Notes: generated by a model from the sequence alone, not told the origin. Shown: positions 23,202 to 36,128, numbered from the stretch's first letter. The stretch is DNA of 64,000 bases from Membranipora membranacea (GCA_914767715.1 OU612071.1:10337493-10401492), one strand, 5' to 3'. A program made the numbers and translations.

Positions 23202-25351
23202 GCTGCAATGCATATGCTTTAATCACACATACACACTTCTTAAATAGTCTTGTAAGACAAGCTCACATTACTTGGGCATAGAAATACTGTCAAGGTCATC
23301 TAGGTGCCAGGACACATTGGATTTTATGGAAAGGTTCTTTCAGATCGGTAGCCTCGTATAAGTTGCAACTGGTCACGGGCCGATCAAGGTGCTCCTGCAA
23401 AGATGTTGTAACCACATTCCAAATCTTCAACGAGGCAGGGAGGCACAGTACTTTTCATCAAATGGTACTAAAGGGGGCAGCTAAGCACACATAAACTACA
23501 CTTTCACATTTTCTCTGATTCAGTTGTATTTTTTGAGCATTTTGAACAAACATAGTGAATTAAATTTTGTTTTAGGGAAGGCTTGAGTTCTACGGGTTCT
23601 TGAGACCTAGAGATATGGACGCGGATAATATTTGAACCCGGGGGGGGGGCCCAGGGGGGGGGGACCGGATCAAATTAGAACAGTCGCTAGCAATGGTCAC
23701 TAATATCTGTTGTTAAATAGTAATTTATATAAGATTAATCAATCACCATAGTGACTGCTATTGAAAACTTACCCACTTAGAAGGTGGCAAATTTAGTCGT
23801 TAGCAACAGATTTTAATGACCATCATGAGTGGGCTCTTAAAAGTAAGCACTTAAACCATGGTTATTGAATCAGTTTTACGACAACTTGTCTTGCATTTAC
23901 ATAGGCGCAGCACACAAAATAATCACTTATGTTTTCTATACAATCTGCATGACATTGTGCATAACACAATGCAATGAGTGAAAGACTAGTTAGTGACTGT
24001 TCTAATTGAAACTGGTCCCGGGCCTCCCGTATAGAAACTGTTCTTCCAATGCATCTTGCATGACCGATGTGAATTAAATTTGGATGAAGTTCTATGTGAC
24101 TATTAGTACTAAATGCATGCTAATGAGTAAAGAAGTTAACCTAAATGCTAATTCCATGTACATATTAGCCCAAAACCGATTTCATGTCCACAATTGGAAC
24201 ATAGCCATTCCCTTCAGACCACTTGGGATATGGTTATGTACAGGTTACTATGTGGGTACCTTTCAATTCGGTCATAAGTTGAAGGGATGAGTCTGAATAA
24301 GGAAAACTTATATAAATACACACTTTGTAAAACAGATTAGAAGTGACTCCTAAGTTTGTGAATATTGCAAGCACTAGGTCCGGATGCTAGGACCTAGGTA
24401 TAAGTCTAAGCCTTCAAAGAGATTTAACCCCGCTAGAGTACTCAAGCCGCGCCCGATACACTTGCCGGGCAGATTTTCGGCTACTCTTTATATCAACTAG
24501 AGAGAGAGGGATATTTTAATTGCATATAAAGTGCGCAAACACATGGCGGACCTGCGGTATTTTTCCTCCCACTCCACAAGGACCTGGCTAGGATGAATGT
24601 TGTACCAGCACTGAAACATAGCTTCCTTAACCCTCGGACCACTACTGAATTTAAACTTATTACTATCATTATTGTGAATTAAAGGCACTTTGGCATTTTC
24701 AATAATTATTACAATTGAGCTTCAAGAATGGTGTCTGTAATTTATCTCATATTGATCCAGGATAATTACGGGTTCTAGGGTAGCACAAACAGGAAACCTG
24801 TAGTAGCTGCTTAGAGTAACAAGCTATATGCTGTAATGGCCAAATAAATAGTATACTAATGCCCTTCTTAACAGATGAACATTGTGTGGATAATAAAAAA
24901 TGTCATATATTTTTCAACCTGTCACTCTCTGTCTTTCTGTGAAGGCATTATAAAATGGTATACCAATCATTTCCCGAACGCAAATCATTCTCATTTTTTC
25001 TCCTCTCCCCTTGAGTTGAATTCCAACCCCAGATTTTCAGGGTTGATCTGGGGTTGGAAAAAATCTGCAATTGAGAAATTTAACAGGCTAAAAATAAGCT
25101 GAAACTCACCACTCACGCATGACCTTGAGTGGGATTATGGGCATGGCCATTTTCTCATCACTAGGTTACCAGACTACAGGTTACGGACAAGCTAAGGCTT
25201 TTGATTGGTTGAATGTAATTATATTTAGAAGTCAAATAAAGTTCATTAAGCATGAGGATTTAATTTAAACCATTGTAGCTACAGCTTACAAAACCGAGCT
25301 AATCCCTGAATGGCTACAGCATGCCATTCCTCCATCCATTCCAAGTATTTA
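23202..25351. other. No gene seen; G-rich hairpin at 23640-23669
   Basis: Shared with copy 2. Two G runs separated by cccag (ten Gs each here, shorter at about 59142-59160 in copy 2) differ in length between copies, as slippage or sequencing would produce. Confidence 0.4.
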
Positions 25352-25624
25352 TTAACTCCTTGTTTCCACTCTACCCAAATCACATCCTAGTGAGTTATGT
25401 TTGTAAGCCAAATCATTGTAGAATCGCCATAATAAGTGATACCCATTTTCAGTCCAAATACATACTGAGATGAGTACATGCATGTCACTACACATTACTA
25501 GTTGGTCCTTGACTGCCTTTAGGGCACATGCTACCTTATCATAATGGTTGTTTGGGGCCTGTGGGGTGGAAAGAAGAAAAGACATCTCTCTTTTTTCCAA
25601 ATTTCGAAATCTACTCCTGATCAA
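25352..25624 (-). other. Open frame of 90 codons, probably a repeat relic
   Basis: Reads MIRSRFRNLEKREMSFLLST at its start and is kept open in copy 2 (61072-61344) with a handful of replacements. No signal peptide or known motif. Overlapping frames also stay open, so coding status is doubtful. Confidence 0.2.
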
Positions 25625-26279
25625 CTCAACTCCAGATCTTTTCTAGCAATTTTACTTTCCAACCCAGATCCAAATAATTGTCGTCCAACTCAATAAGCCC
25701 CTGTAAGGGGAAGTGACGATTGGAATAGTTTTGACTCGTTGGAGCCAAAAATTATAACAGTTATATCATTGCATGGCTATTTTCAAACTGCCATGTGATC
25801 CAAAATTAATATAAAGTGTTTTATGACATAATGGCATAATGGCATAATGTGGTAATAATTGTTGTGGTTCCGTTGGGTTATTATTGGAATATCCTGAAAC
25901 ATCTTGAATAACAATACAATGGCATCAATTAAAGTTTCCAGTGATCATAGCTGTGAACTACTGACACTGACAGAAAATGAGGGTTATTTTTCGATATCCG
26001 TTTTAAATGTGTCAATGTTTGCCTTGTCACAAAAGCCACAAGGGATAATGATAAACTGCAATAATATAACACTTAATACTGGAGTTGTATAAGTGGGATA
26101 TAAACGTAGGAATCGGTTTAAAATATTGAGGTTTCAATTATTCTTTTATTTTTAGACACCTGATTTATTATGTTGTCTGTAAACGCAGCCAATCGGAAAC
26201 TAAAATGTCTTGATGTGTTTATTTTTAGTAGCATGACAAGATATTGGCATAGTGGCGGAGTCTGCATCATAAACAAGGC

Positions 26280-26287
26280 TATAAAAG
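26280..26287 (+). promoter_or_regulatory. TATA box of CX3C peptide gene, copy 1
   Basis: TATAAAAG about 30 bases before a likely start near 26310. A noncoding exon then ends at 26356 (donor gtaagt), and the coding exon begins at 26692 after ttcctattttag. Same layout as in the TSR gene. Confidence 0.6.
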
Positions 26288-26713
26288 TAGTCATTGTAAT
26301 GAAGAGAATCATTACATCTCTGACTCCTCACAAGCACCATCACAACACTTTGGTTAGTAAGTTATTTCTCATCATTTGATGATTAGTTAGTTTTCGCAAT
26401 TCAAACAAGGCATTGATAAATTCAGAACCTTTTGTATACAATTTACAAAGGGATCATGTTAATCTTAATGATGCAACAAAGTGACTCATTAAAGCATCAT
26501 AATTATGAATGAAATTTTTTTAATAGAGCTTAAGAAACTCTGATACTTAGTTTTTTCTTGCCATCTGGTACACTAGGAAGGCATAATATGTTAGTTCAAG
26601 TTGCCAGAACTTCAATTTAGTCTATTCTTTAGGGTCCCCCAGATTCATGCTCATGATTTATCGGTTTTATCAAAAATTGTTCCTATTTTAGAAGAAAGTC
26701 TACTTAATCGAAG

Positions 26714-27775
26714 ATGAGAGTTTTGATGATTTCTGCAGCAGCTGTCCTACTCATGTTTGGAGCAGCTGTAGAGGCAGTAAGTATTGAACTCAATCAGCTT
26801 TTTCCGCTATTTAATATGTTTTAATCAAATCAACCCTTTCATTGTATGAGAAACATAGTCAATCTATGATGGAAATAAGTTGTAATCCTATAATTTGGGC
26901 AAATTATTAATGTGATCTTCAAATCTGTCAAGAATTATATATTTGCCTATAAATTTATGTGAACAAATTGTAGTGATTTCTGATTGTCCAACATAAGGCA
27001 GGACATTTCTATCTCCCATTTGTAGCTGAGGGTTTAATCCGAAAATTAAATGTCAATAATTCAAAGATAGGCTTCTGCCGCTCAAGTTATCCTTAAGTGA
27101 TTATGCACATTTCTAGTAGATGATTTTCACAGGCCCAGTCCATTCAAAATAATCATTTTTCTTTTTTATGCTTAACATTCACTCCAACTATCTCAGCAGG
27201 GCTTGAAACTTTAAATATGCCTAAGATTAAATCATAAACCCTTGTTCGCTTAAGATGAATACTGCAATGTCAAAGGGTGCATCCCTTGACACAGAGGAAG
27301 TGGCTCTACAGCTGGATATCAATATTCATCATCCAGGAGCAGTATGCACAAGGATTTTGAAACAGGGAAAATAGCTCAGAAAGTTTAGGGTTAAATTTGT
27401 TAGCAAACAGCAGTACCAATCAGCGCTCAATTCAAATGGCCTACCTATTAGTTCTGACCACATAGTATCATATTTTGAAAAGATCAATGATGGGCAAGAT
27501 TAATTTATTTTTGGCATTTATTTTTTGATACCCACATCTTAGATTCACCAAAAAACGTCTTTTCGATTCATATGACTGCTTCTTTTGACAACCTTCATCA
27601 CCATCTTCGTTCATCAATAACTCTACATTTACATTTAAACTTGCATTGTCGAAACATTTGTTTTCATTGAATTGAGTTTTATTCCCTTGATTTTATTTCT
27701 ATTGTTTTTTGTTTTGGTTTGTTTGCACATCAGGGAGAACATCTTCGGGTGATGGTTGTTGCAACAACAAAAATG

Positions 27776-27816
<41 letters not shown>

Positions 27817-28103
27817 TCACATTGCCTTGGCTCGCAATAGCAGGTGATTTGATTTAGTGATGCTACCCCTTTAGTACAAATTATTTAGCAAAAGTTTGTC
27901 CGTAATATTCTACTTTGTTCTGGAATAATTGTCTTGTTAGTTGGAATAATTTCTAAGCGTGAAAGAAATGTTTAGTACAGTGATAAAACTGACAACTTTT
28001 TCACTTTCAGAACCCTTTATGTTCGACAGCTTGTGGACCGACAGTTAAGACGAAAGATGGAGCGTATCAGGAGTGTAATACAACATGTAAAGTGTATAAA
28101 TAG
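26714..28103 (+). CDS. Secreted CX3C-X13-CX3C peptide precursor, copy 1
   Basis: Exons 26714-26776 and 28011-28103, a phase 0 intron with gtaagt and ttcactttcag. The 51-residue product is a signal peptide (residues 1-21, ending AAVEA exactly at the exon junction) plus a 30-residue peptide starting NPLC and ending KVYK. Its four Cys form two CX3C pairs 13 residues apart, the spacing of cysteine-stabilised helical hairpins. An AATAAA lies near 28153. Copy 2 differs in the mature part by one residue only. The layout, one exon for signal and one for peptide, suits a fast-evolving secreted effector. Antimicrobial, protease-inhibitor-like or toxin-like roles are all guesses. Confidence 0.75.
27782..27813 (+). 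repeat. (TA)n microsatellite in intron
   Basis: About 16 TA units; shorter in copy 2 (about 63502-63517). Confidence 0.9.
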
Positions 28104-28340
28104 ACATTTATTTATTTGAGATAATGAAACATATAATAATATGATATAATATAATAAATACTAAATACTAAATACTTATTTTACTATAATGTTTTGGACT
28201 TTACTGCCAACTGTAACTATTTGTATGAAGATAGTTCCTAGATTAATAACTCAGATAGCTATTTGACATAACATGGGCATGAACAGCTGATCCTAAAGAT
28301 TGGGTCAGCATGTCTCATTAGGTATTCTATGAGCATGCAC

Positions 28341-29189
28341 CAGCGGTGTATCCATAGGAAGGGCCAGGGGGCCATGGCCCTACCACTTTTTGAAAATCTG
28401 AAAAACCCCTAAAATTGTCACAAGTGTTATGAATACACGTTGACCATGTTTATGTTTGTCATTAACAGGTGCTTGTGTTATACATTATTATGATGGCAAA
28501 TTTCTGCTTGTCATGAGGAATAAAGATCATCAATAAATCTAAAACTGAATAATGTGAGCTATTCTTCTGCGCCATGTCCACCCTCAAAATATACCTTTGG
28601 GCCAAACTTGATCAAAAAGTGTCGGAACATTGCATGTTCTAAATTAGTTGCAGAGAAGGATTGAGCATGTCAAAGTTCAATGTTGGCAAGTTAATGGCAT
28701 CTTATCCCAACAACCTACTATGTGGTGGTCAATGGATTCAGAATTTTCATGAAAATTGCTCACACAAAAATAATTATTTAATGTATTCATGGACAATATC
28801 ATATATTTTACAGACTGTAACAGTTGAGCAGGTAATTCAACATCTGGTACCTACCTCCTACAACTCCCTTGTGTTATTATCAATCACCTTAAAACTTGAC
28901 ACAATTTTACTATTCATCTTCTCTCCATAACATGTTTACCAATTTTTTCAATTTTAAGCATCAATCACAGTAGGTATACGATGATGTCCCTTTCTGTTAC
29001 ACTAAAACCCGGGGCCAATTTCTTGTCAATTTTTCTCTCAAAAAGGGCTGAATGCCTTAAAACAGCCTCTGATTTTATAATTTTTTCTGGGATGCCCCCC
29101 ATACCCCCCTAGCAGAAAGGCGCTAGAGCTTCCCTCCCGCACCCTTCCCGCCTAGACTTACCTCTTCAAAACCCATGGATACAGCCCTG
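28341..29189. mobile_element. Non-autonomous hAT-like DNA transposon
   Basis: Ends cagcggtgtatccatagg and, inverted, cagggctgtatccatggg (15 of 18 match), flanked by an 8-bp target duplication gcatgcac (28333-28340 and 29190-29197). An 8-bp duplication with CAG...CTG ends is characteristic of hAT elements. The 849-bp interior has no transposase. The corresponding site in copy 2 lies just past the window end. Confidence 0.8.
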
Positions 29190-29197
29190 GCATGCAC

Positions 29198-30642
29198 TAA
29201 CTGTAACCTCATCCACAGAAATATATTCATGATGTTGAATATATTTGCCAGTCTGGTTACACAATACCAAAATAGAGACCACAGTAGCATTTATTTCACA
29301 GTTGTAGATCACGGGCGATGGTTTGCGGCTTGATTGAATGAGACAAGACTTTCCAGTTTGATAATTAGTTTTGGAGAGTCAGATCCAATAATGTATTTGT
29401 TCACTTTTTTGTGGATGTTTGAACCATGGATTATATTCAAATCCCTTTTGATGGTTTCGATGTTGAATTATTTAAAGACAGCAGAAATTGTGGCAATATT
29501 TACAACTATGCAGTTTTCATGATTAAATTTGGGGCCATGCTTTTCTTTCAAATCTTGTTTAGCTTTATTATCTTCTAACTTTTGCCTATATTGAAAAGTG
29601 TCCTGGGGTTGTTTTCCCGCAGGGGGACAGTTTACAATACTTCACCAGAAGTCTATCTTTAGCTAGGGATATACTTATTTACTTGCGTGGGGAGTAATAT
29701 TAAGGACAAATGTAGCCTATGTCAGCGGTTGAGAGTGTGAGACGGTTCTCAGTCCTGAGGCAGTGATTTTTGAAGTTCACAAGGAGCACTTTAGTGGTAT
29801 TCAGCTGGATAAAGGAAGTAATGAGACTAAACCTAGCCTGATCTCTGACACCCTCCTTATAACCATCGATGTCGATGGTTTTCGCTAAAAAAGTGTGAAA
29901 GAAGAACATTTTGTGCTCCATTCAATACCAATTTTACTAACCAACGCCACAATATATAGGAATTTAGGGGAAGTCTCCGGGACTGACCAGTGACTCGGTA
30001 GAACCAAAGAGCGGTTGCTCCTTTGTAAGTCTGACCACATTTCAGCATCAAACACAGGCTTCGTCTCCCTTCAAGGTGTTGTCCAATTTTGTGACCACAT
30101 ACATTTGAATCTTGACAATTTCACAATCGACTGTTTGATGACGATTGCTCAAACGCTGCCCAGGTCCACGGTAGAAGTAAATCATTATCAGCAAAACTTT
30201 CAATGCTGGACATGCCGTTGATAAAGAAATGCCACTACCATTCAAGATATTAATTAACATCAATGTTGGAAATCCATAGTTTGCATGATCACAGGCAGCC
30301 ATAATAAAGAAAATGCTAGACTCAATACTCAATGCTTCAATAGTGCTTTGAATGAAACATTACAAAGCGGTATTAATGGAACGTAGGTGATTACCTTTGA
30401 TGACTGACTTCACACGTAGTATAGTTTCTTGCCCTGCAGTAAGCCCAGTAGTGTGTGGTAGTTTGTGGAGTGGTTCCCGATGGTTATGTGCTCTAAGTGG
30501 AATGATGGGTTGTGAAGGCAATCCCTGATTGAGGTTTGATGACTTTTACATTCGACCTCATCACTTAATTTATAGAGAAAACACCCTAGTGCTAATGATG
30601 TTGAATTGGTGATTTTATCTTATCATGAAATGAAATTATAAT
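29198..30642. other. Spacer between duplication copies, no gene seen
   Basis: Several minus-strand frames (for example 30048-30332 with MAACDHANYGF) may be relics of a retroelement-type protein, but frames shift and no domain is certain. Confidence 0.35.
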
Positions 30643-30871
30643 CAGGCCCATAGTTCTAGGGGAGGCAGGGAGGCACCGCCTCCCCTAGAAAGCTAAATAC
30701 AGTGGCCTAAAAACACTATAATTGAATAATCCATGTCAGAATCAGCTCCTTTTGGATTTTCATTCGCTTGTTATATGGCTTAAACTGCTGGGGGGAGGAG
30801 CTTACTGGTGTTGCTTTGGACTAGCGTCGGACCTTTGCCTCCCCTACCGTTTTTTCTAAACTACGGCCCTG
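30643..30871. mobile_element. Small hairpin MITE, hAT-like ends
   Basis: Ends caggcccatagtt and, inverted, cagggccgtagtt; 229 bp. Just inside the left end is a perfect stem ctaggggaggc / gcctcccctag. Related to 6565-6802. Flanks attataat and atagtaaa are only partly alike. Confidence 0.55.
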
Positions 30872-31017
30872 ATAGTAAATAAGTTTTTGCCTGGTAAAAC
30901 AATCAAGAGTGATTGTGTTACCACATGATACTATTATGACACAAGACAAGATCCCTATCATCGGCTTATTGACTTTGGTATTTTGTATAAAGATGATGTT
31001 TCTGAGATAATATCAAA

Positions 31018-31263
31018 ATGACAGGGAGCTATACTGAGCAAATATCGAAATATTCTAATCCTTTAGAAATAAAGCAAAAAATGCCTACTCTACTTAAAGC
31101 CTCAGCCAGCCAGCAGAAATTTATGTCTACGACAATGGAAGATGTGACCTACAACAAAGTCGACGGCAACAGCACTCAAAACCCAATTCACACTCAAGAA
31201 TTTGGCGATGGGCCAGATTTTGCATACTGCAAATGTAACTGGTATCAACCTCAAAAGCACTGA
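31018..31263 (+). other. Unrecognised 81-codon open frame
   Basis: ATG start, MTGSYTEQISKYSN at the N-terminus and CKCNWYQPQKH at the end. No signal peptide, membrane segment or motif. Single copy in the window, so no comparison supports it. Confidence 0.2.
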
Positions 31264-31442
31264 ATAATCTGGCACATGACTAGAAGCTTCATTAATTACT
31301 TAATTACATATACCAAAACTCTCAATCTTATATCAAGTGGCTAGACAATAAAGGACACACCAACGTTTTTCACATTTCAAAGTATACATATTTCACTACT
31401 TCAACTGGACATTGAAAGTTTCATAGAACATGTCCACCTTTT

Positions 31443-31637
31443 TTGTGGGAACGTTTCAGGGAATGTCACCAAGTCAATCTAAGATATCTGTTAAAACTAC
31501 ACCCTTCAAAAAATAATCTTTTGGACAATATTATAGCGTCCTGTTATAAGAGCTTACCATCAATCTTGCGTGCCACTAAGGCTGTCAATTTATTCAAAAT
31601 TCATTCTTCCAAACATTATTTTTCACAGATAACATGA
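31443..31637 (+). pseudogene. Dispersed-repeat frame related to 18315-18653
   Basis: Shares RECHQVN, LLDN-IIASCYKSLPS and a similar end with the minus-strand frames at 18315 and 54324, and DNA similarity runs through the same stretch. Possibly the tail of a mobile-element protein of unknown family. Confidence 0.4.
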
Positions 31638-31639
31638 TA

Positions 31640-33483
31640 AGTAGTTTTGTTTCTTCTTTGTTTGGGGCTAAACTTGTAGAACATTCTTTGAGAATGAAAA
31701 TTATGCCAAAAAGTACTAAAAAAAACGTACTATTGCCAATACTGACAATGCACATCCTGTTACAAGATATTTAGACCAGTTGAAGGACAGGGATGACTTC
31801 AGGCTTATAATTCAGTGTGGTACAAATCGCTACATATATTTTTTCATAATAAATATATTAAATTCAATTTCTTGGCCTCAGCAGAAATTGATTTGATAGG
31901 AGAATTATACACCGGTAGGCCCTATACGAAATTGCGATCATCGTAATGACACCTCACTAGGATTATGGTTTGTCACCATGCCAACATTTGTTGGATATTG
32001 CAAATATGCTTGTAAATTTTATTCGTTACTTATTTTCTTTACATACCGGTGAGTGATTTTGATGATTGCAACTTGCAAGCATAGTCTAAAACATTCGCTG
32101 GTCTAAATCCTGACCATCAGTATAAAGAACGGTACATATATCAATGCCGATAAAACATTCTTCAGATATCACAATATAAAAGAATGGTGGATATTCATTC
32201 ATTATCACTAGTGCAATCAGCTTATAGTACATTTTATTCAGTTTAAAACTTATCATCTAGAAATAAGGAACTATGTTGAGTCCAAGTTTTATCAAATTCT
32301 GTCAAGTATTTATTGAATTATAGATGCCTAAAGAATGCTTCATGTAGTGTTGTTAGCCGTTTAATAATCGCAGCAAAAGTATGACTAAAAACTATCTTTT
32401 AATGATATGATAGTCTTAATTTCTTGATGTGTCATATAAAACCGGCTACGATACCCGTCCCACCCCTAAATACTCAGTTATTTAAAGTCAAAAATGCTCA
32501 GTTGTAGTTATCTCCTCCTTACTTTTCCAAAAGCTATCTCCTTCCTACAGTTTTTATTTCAGAATAACCACATTTGGTCACCTGGATCGTTAGTCAATCA
32601 GCTAACTATTCATTTATCTCTTTCTGCAAAAAACTCCAAATCTGACAAAAAATCTCCAAGTTTGTGTTTTTCTGTTTGGGCAGAACTACACTTCGACATG
32701 GTAACTCACAGAGATCTGGTTTTTTTTTGAGCATCAGTTCATCACATTATCTAAATGAGCTTTTGAGGGCATGTTTGAAATATTTTTTTAACATATTTAA
32801 AATTGCGATTTACTTTTTCATTACGGTGTTTATTTCATCCATCAGTGCAGTGGCAATGTTGCGTAAGGCAGTGCAAAGAGCCTATATATTTGTAGTTTCT
32901 ATGCCATTGTATACAGTTTCAAACAAATTCTAATTGCCTTTTATCAAAGGAGTGGAGCAATTTACAAATGACAATGGAGATGCTATACTGAACTTAAACA
33001 AAAGAATATTTCTGTTGGTTGATATAAGTTTTCAGTATAGATCGTGGTGACCCATCAGTCACCCATCAAATTCTATCAGAATGACTATAGACCTCAAAAT
33101 AATTAATATTATTAATATTCCGAAACATGGTTTGGATTTGGCTTTTTCAGTGGATAATGTTCAATGATAGCATTTTCAAACTACACCCAAATGTTTGAGC
33201 TTAAATTTTACTCGAATGTCATCCCAATATTTTTATTATTGAAAAACACTAATGTAACTATGCTGGATGCGTATAGGATTATGATAACTGTGTATCTGGA
33301 GGGCTCACCCTTAATAACACACATGATATTCTATGTGAAATATTCTGCTGCATTTTCAGTGAGCTGGTTTCTGTATGTTCGACCTTGGTGTATCTATCAC
33401 CATTAAGGAATTGCAGTCCTGAAATAACCATTGACAGCATTCATGTTACGGTTGAATTTGTACATTCGTTTAAAAATCGTATC
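31640..33483. other. No gene seen
   Basis: AT-rich spacer with only short chance frames; unique within the window. Confidence 0.4.
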
Positions 33484-34099
33484 CTGGGACTGCATCTATA
33501 CTGCAACAAGTTATAATGTTGCTACTTTTGAGGACTCGGTTAGCCAAACAGGTGGGCTGCCTCAATAAACAACAAATCTGAGATGGCCTCCAAACAAAAT
33601 TGGAAGCAATTCTTCACGCAGTGCATTGAAACGATCAAAGTACAATTGAGACCTCTGCTGGATGAAGATATCAGTTAGAGCAATTACAGACATTGTTTTC
33701 TCAGAGTAAATTTTCTAATCCCTCAAGAAAATCTTATCTGTAATCAACCAGTGTATTGCAGTCTCTGTGTTTCATTACAGGGAAAGAATTTGTTACTGTT
33801 GTGCCTTGTTTATCTTTTCCAAAGGATTTAAAGGCAATGTAATTTTAGAATATCAAAACCTGAGGATTACCTTTGTGTCTCAAGACTTGTTGCTTCTTTT
33901 GATATTTATGTATTATAGTATTATTACATCAGATTGAAATTGAAGGTTGAATTAAATCAGATGTCTTGTCGCAAGCAACATCCTGGAGCATAGGCGGCAA
34001 AATTTGTTGCCTTAGTGGCCAGGCCGCAACATCTGCGCCAGGTTGCTCTCTGTTTGAAGGCAGGTCGGAGCACACCTGGGTTCTAACCATAGCCCAGTG
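33484..34099 (+). repeat. Local tandem duplication, unit 1
   Basis: Begins ctgggactgcatctatactg and matches 34471-35037 with small indels (unit 2 lacks about 50 bases near 33895-33950). Ends with the SINE-like phrase caggtcggagcacacctggg. Confidence 0.85.
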
Positions 34100-34364
34100 C
34101 TAGACAATTTGTAATCCTGCTCAGTCCAAATATATTTTCCAACCAGCATTCCAAGCCCGAAACCCCAGTTCTGATACAAAAAATTTAGCCCATATTGGGT
34201 GCCCCGTTTTTTTATACCAATTTTATTGCATCTAAAATATCATATCATATTATGTTGAATCAATAGGCTTTAGTGGCTGGCTACTCATACATTTACATTT
34301 TTGCAATCGACCATGGCACCTTGTCGACATTCAATTATCCACACTCTCTTTACTCAACAAAAAC

Positions 34365-34568
34365 ATGGTCCATGCTTCTAAAAAGTTATACAATGTTGCG
34401 ATCACTTCACTCTTGGTTAGCCTGGTAAACCTTCTTCAGGGAGTTATTGCACAATCAAGTAGAGGGTGCCCTGGGACTGCATCTATACTGCAACAAGTTA
34501 TAATGTCGTTACTTTTGAGGATTCGGTTAGCCAAACAGGTGGGCTGCCTCAATAAACAACAAATCTGA
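34365..34568 (+). other. Signal-peptide-like frame at a duplication junction
   Basis: ATG at 34365 begins 67 codons whose first 30 residues look like a secretion signal (ITSLLVSLVNLLQGVIAQ). From codon 36 on it runs into the tandem unit beginning at 34471, which is repeat DNA. So at most the first 105 bases could be a real exon, with a donor not found. Perhaps a truncated secreted gene. Confidence 0.25.
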
Positions 34569-35037
34569 GATGGCCTCCAAACAAAATCTGAAGCAATTCT
34601 CCATGCGGTGCATTGAAACGATCCAAGTACAATTGAGACCTAAGCTGGAGAACATATCAGTTAGAGCAATTACAGACATTGTTTTCTCACAGTAAATTTT
34701 CTAATCCCTCAAGAAAATCTTATTTGTAAACAACCAGTTGTATTGCAGTCTCTGTGTTTCATTACAGGAAAAGAATTTGTTACTGTTGTGCCTTGTTTAT
34801 CTTTTCCAAATTAAAGGCAATGTAATATTAGAATATCAAAACCTGAGGATAACCTTTGTGTCTCAAGACTGATTAAAATTGAAGGTTGATTTAAATCAGA
34901 TGTCTTGTCACAAGCCACATCCCGGAGCATAGGCGGCGAAATTCGTTGCCTTAGTGGCCAGGCCACAATATCTGCGCCAGGTTGCTCTCTGTTTGCAGGC
35001 AGGTCGGCGCACACCTGGGTGCCAACCAAAGCCCAGT
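34471..35037 (+). repeat. Local tandem duplication, unit 2
   Basis: Partner of 33484-34099 in direct orientation, about 990 bases downstream. Confidence 0.85.
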
Positions 35038-35760
35038 AGAAGATGGACCGCAGACACATTTGATATGAGGCCCTTTCGATAAATTTAAGGTTCAATGATT
35101 GCACAGACCAAGGGTACATTGTGGCAGCATCATTCAAGGATTGTAATAGTTAATCCTATTGTAAAAACTGCCACAATACTGCCTTCCTAGCTATACCCAC
35201 CGTATCAATTTAGCTAGGATAGTTAGGTGTAATTTAAGCATAAAACTTCATGTCTAATTTTGGAGTAAGGCTGTACAAAGAGAAATTTTTACGGGAGAGC
35301 CTGCATATTCTATTTTTTACTGTAATCAAAAACTTTGAATTCAGTTCATTCTCCAGAACCCTATAATTGTGACAAATAGATGAAAGGAGTTTTTGGCATA
35401 AAGCTTCCCATAACTTTCCCCTTGATGCAAAGCTCGCAGGTACCTTGACCAAGGAGTAAAAAACTCTTTCCTTGACTATTGGTAAAAAGAATTTACTCTG
35501 AATCCCTTTACTCTGTGAAGCAGTCTATCCACATGCTTGAAACTAAAATGTTTTACACAGATAGATAGATGGGGTGATAACTCTATACTGCAAATGAGCC
35601 ACCAAATTTCAACAATAAGAGAAGACAACTTCTTAGCCCAAGATTTGCCCGAATTGACTTTAATGAACTGAGTACAGTATCCATTATGCTCTGACACATT
35701 TCTTGTCTATGAATCTTTAATGTATTGTCTGCCTGTTTTGCACACTAGCATATATGCTAA

Positions 35761-36012
35761 AGACAAGAAATTACTAAGAAAGTTTTCAATGATGCCAAGA
35801 ATTTAGGGCTTGACTTAGGTGACATCGATTTATTGTTAAACAGAGAACTAAATCCATTATCATGCTGTTTTTCTGATGAAGATCATTTTATACACGATTT
35901 TCTTGAACGTTGCCCTTCTGGCCGTCTTAGACATGTTAAATATCGCAGCTCATGGGGCAAAGACTGTTTTCTGAGACAAATGTGCATCACACTTAATGAG
36001 ATTCTTTTTTAA
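35761..36012 (+). pseudogene. C-terminal fragment of a LINE-like protein
   Basis: Open for 83 codons after a stop, ending LNEILF-stop, with FSDEDHFIHDFLERCPSGRL and YRSSWGKDC inside. It is followed within 100 bases by an (AATC)n tail at 36105-36128, as at the 3' end of many non-LTR elements. Composition is protein-like, but I cannot name the clade. The region before it (35038-35760) shows no gene. Confidence 0.4.
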
Positions 36013-36104
36013 AAAACCAAGTTCCATACACTAGTAGCAAGCTCTGATTATGAGAAAGTATATGCCTCCCTTTTTCGCAACATTTAATGTTTGTGATGGT
36101 AATA

Positions 36105-36128
36105 AATCAATCAATCAATCAATCAATA
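36105..36128 (+). repeat. (AATC)n microsatellite
   Basis: Five to six AATC units; probable 3' tail of the LINE-like fragment just upstream. Confidence 0.8.

Larger units (their letters stand above)
16897..28296 (+). repeat. Segmental duplication block C, copy 1
   Basis: Collinear with 52890-64000; the match continues to the window end, so the true end of the duplicated unit is not visible. By eye this is the most similar of the three blocks. It carries the CX3C peptide gene. Confidence 0.9.

Noticed and set aside
27635-27820. Protein with Ile-Tyr repeats
   Set aside because: Translation of the (TA)n microsatellite.
28011-28103. Kazal-type inhibitor
   Set aside because: The end resembles part of a Kazal motif, but there are only four Cys and the spacing is CX3C-X13-CX3C.
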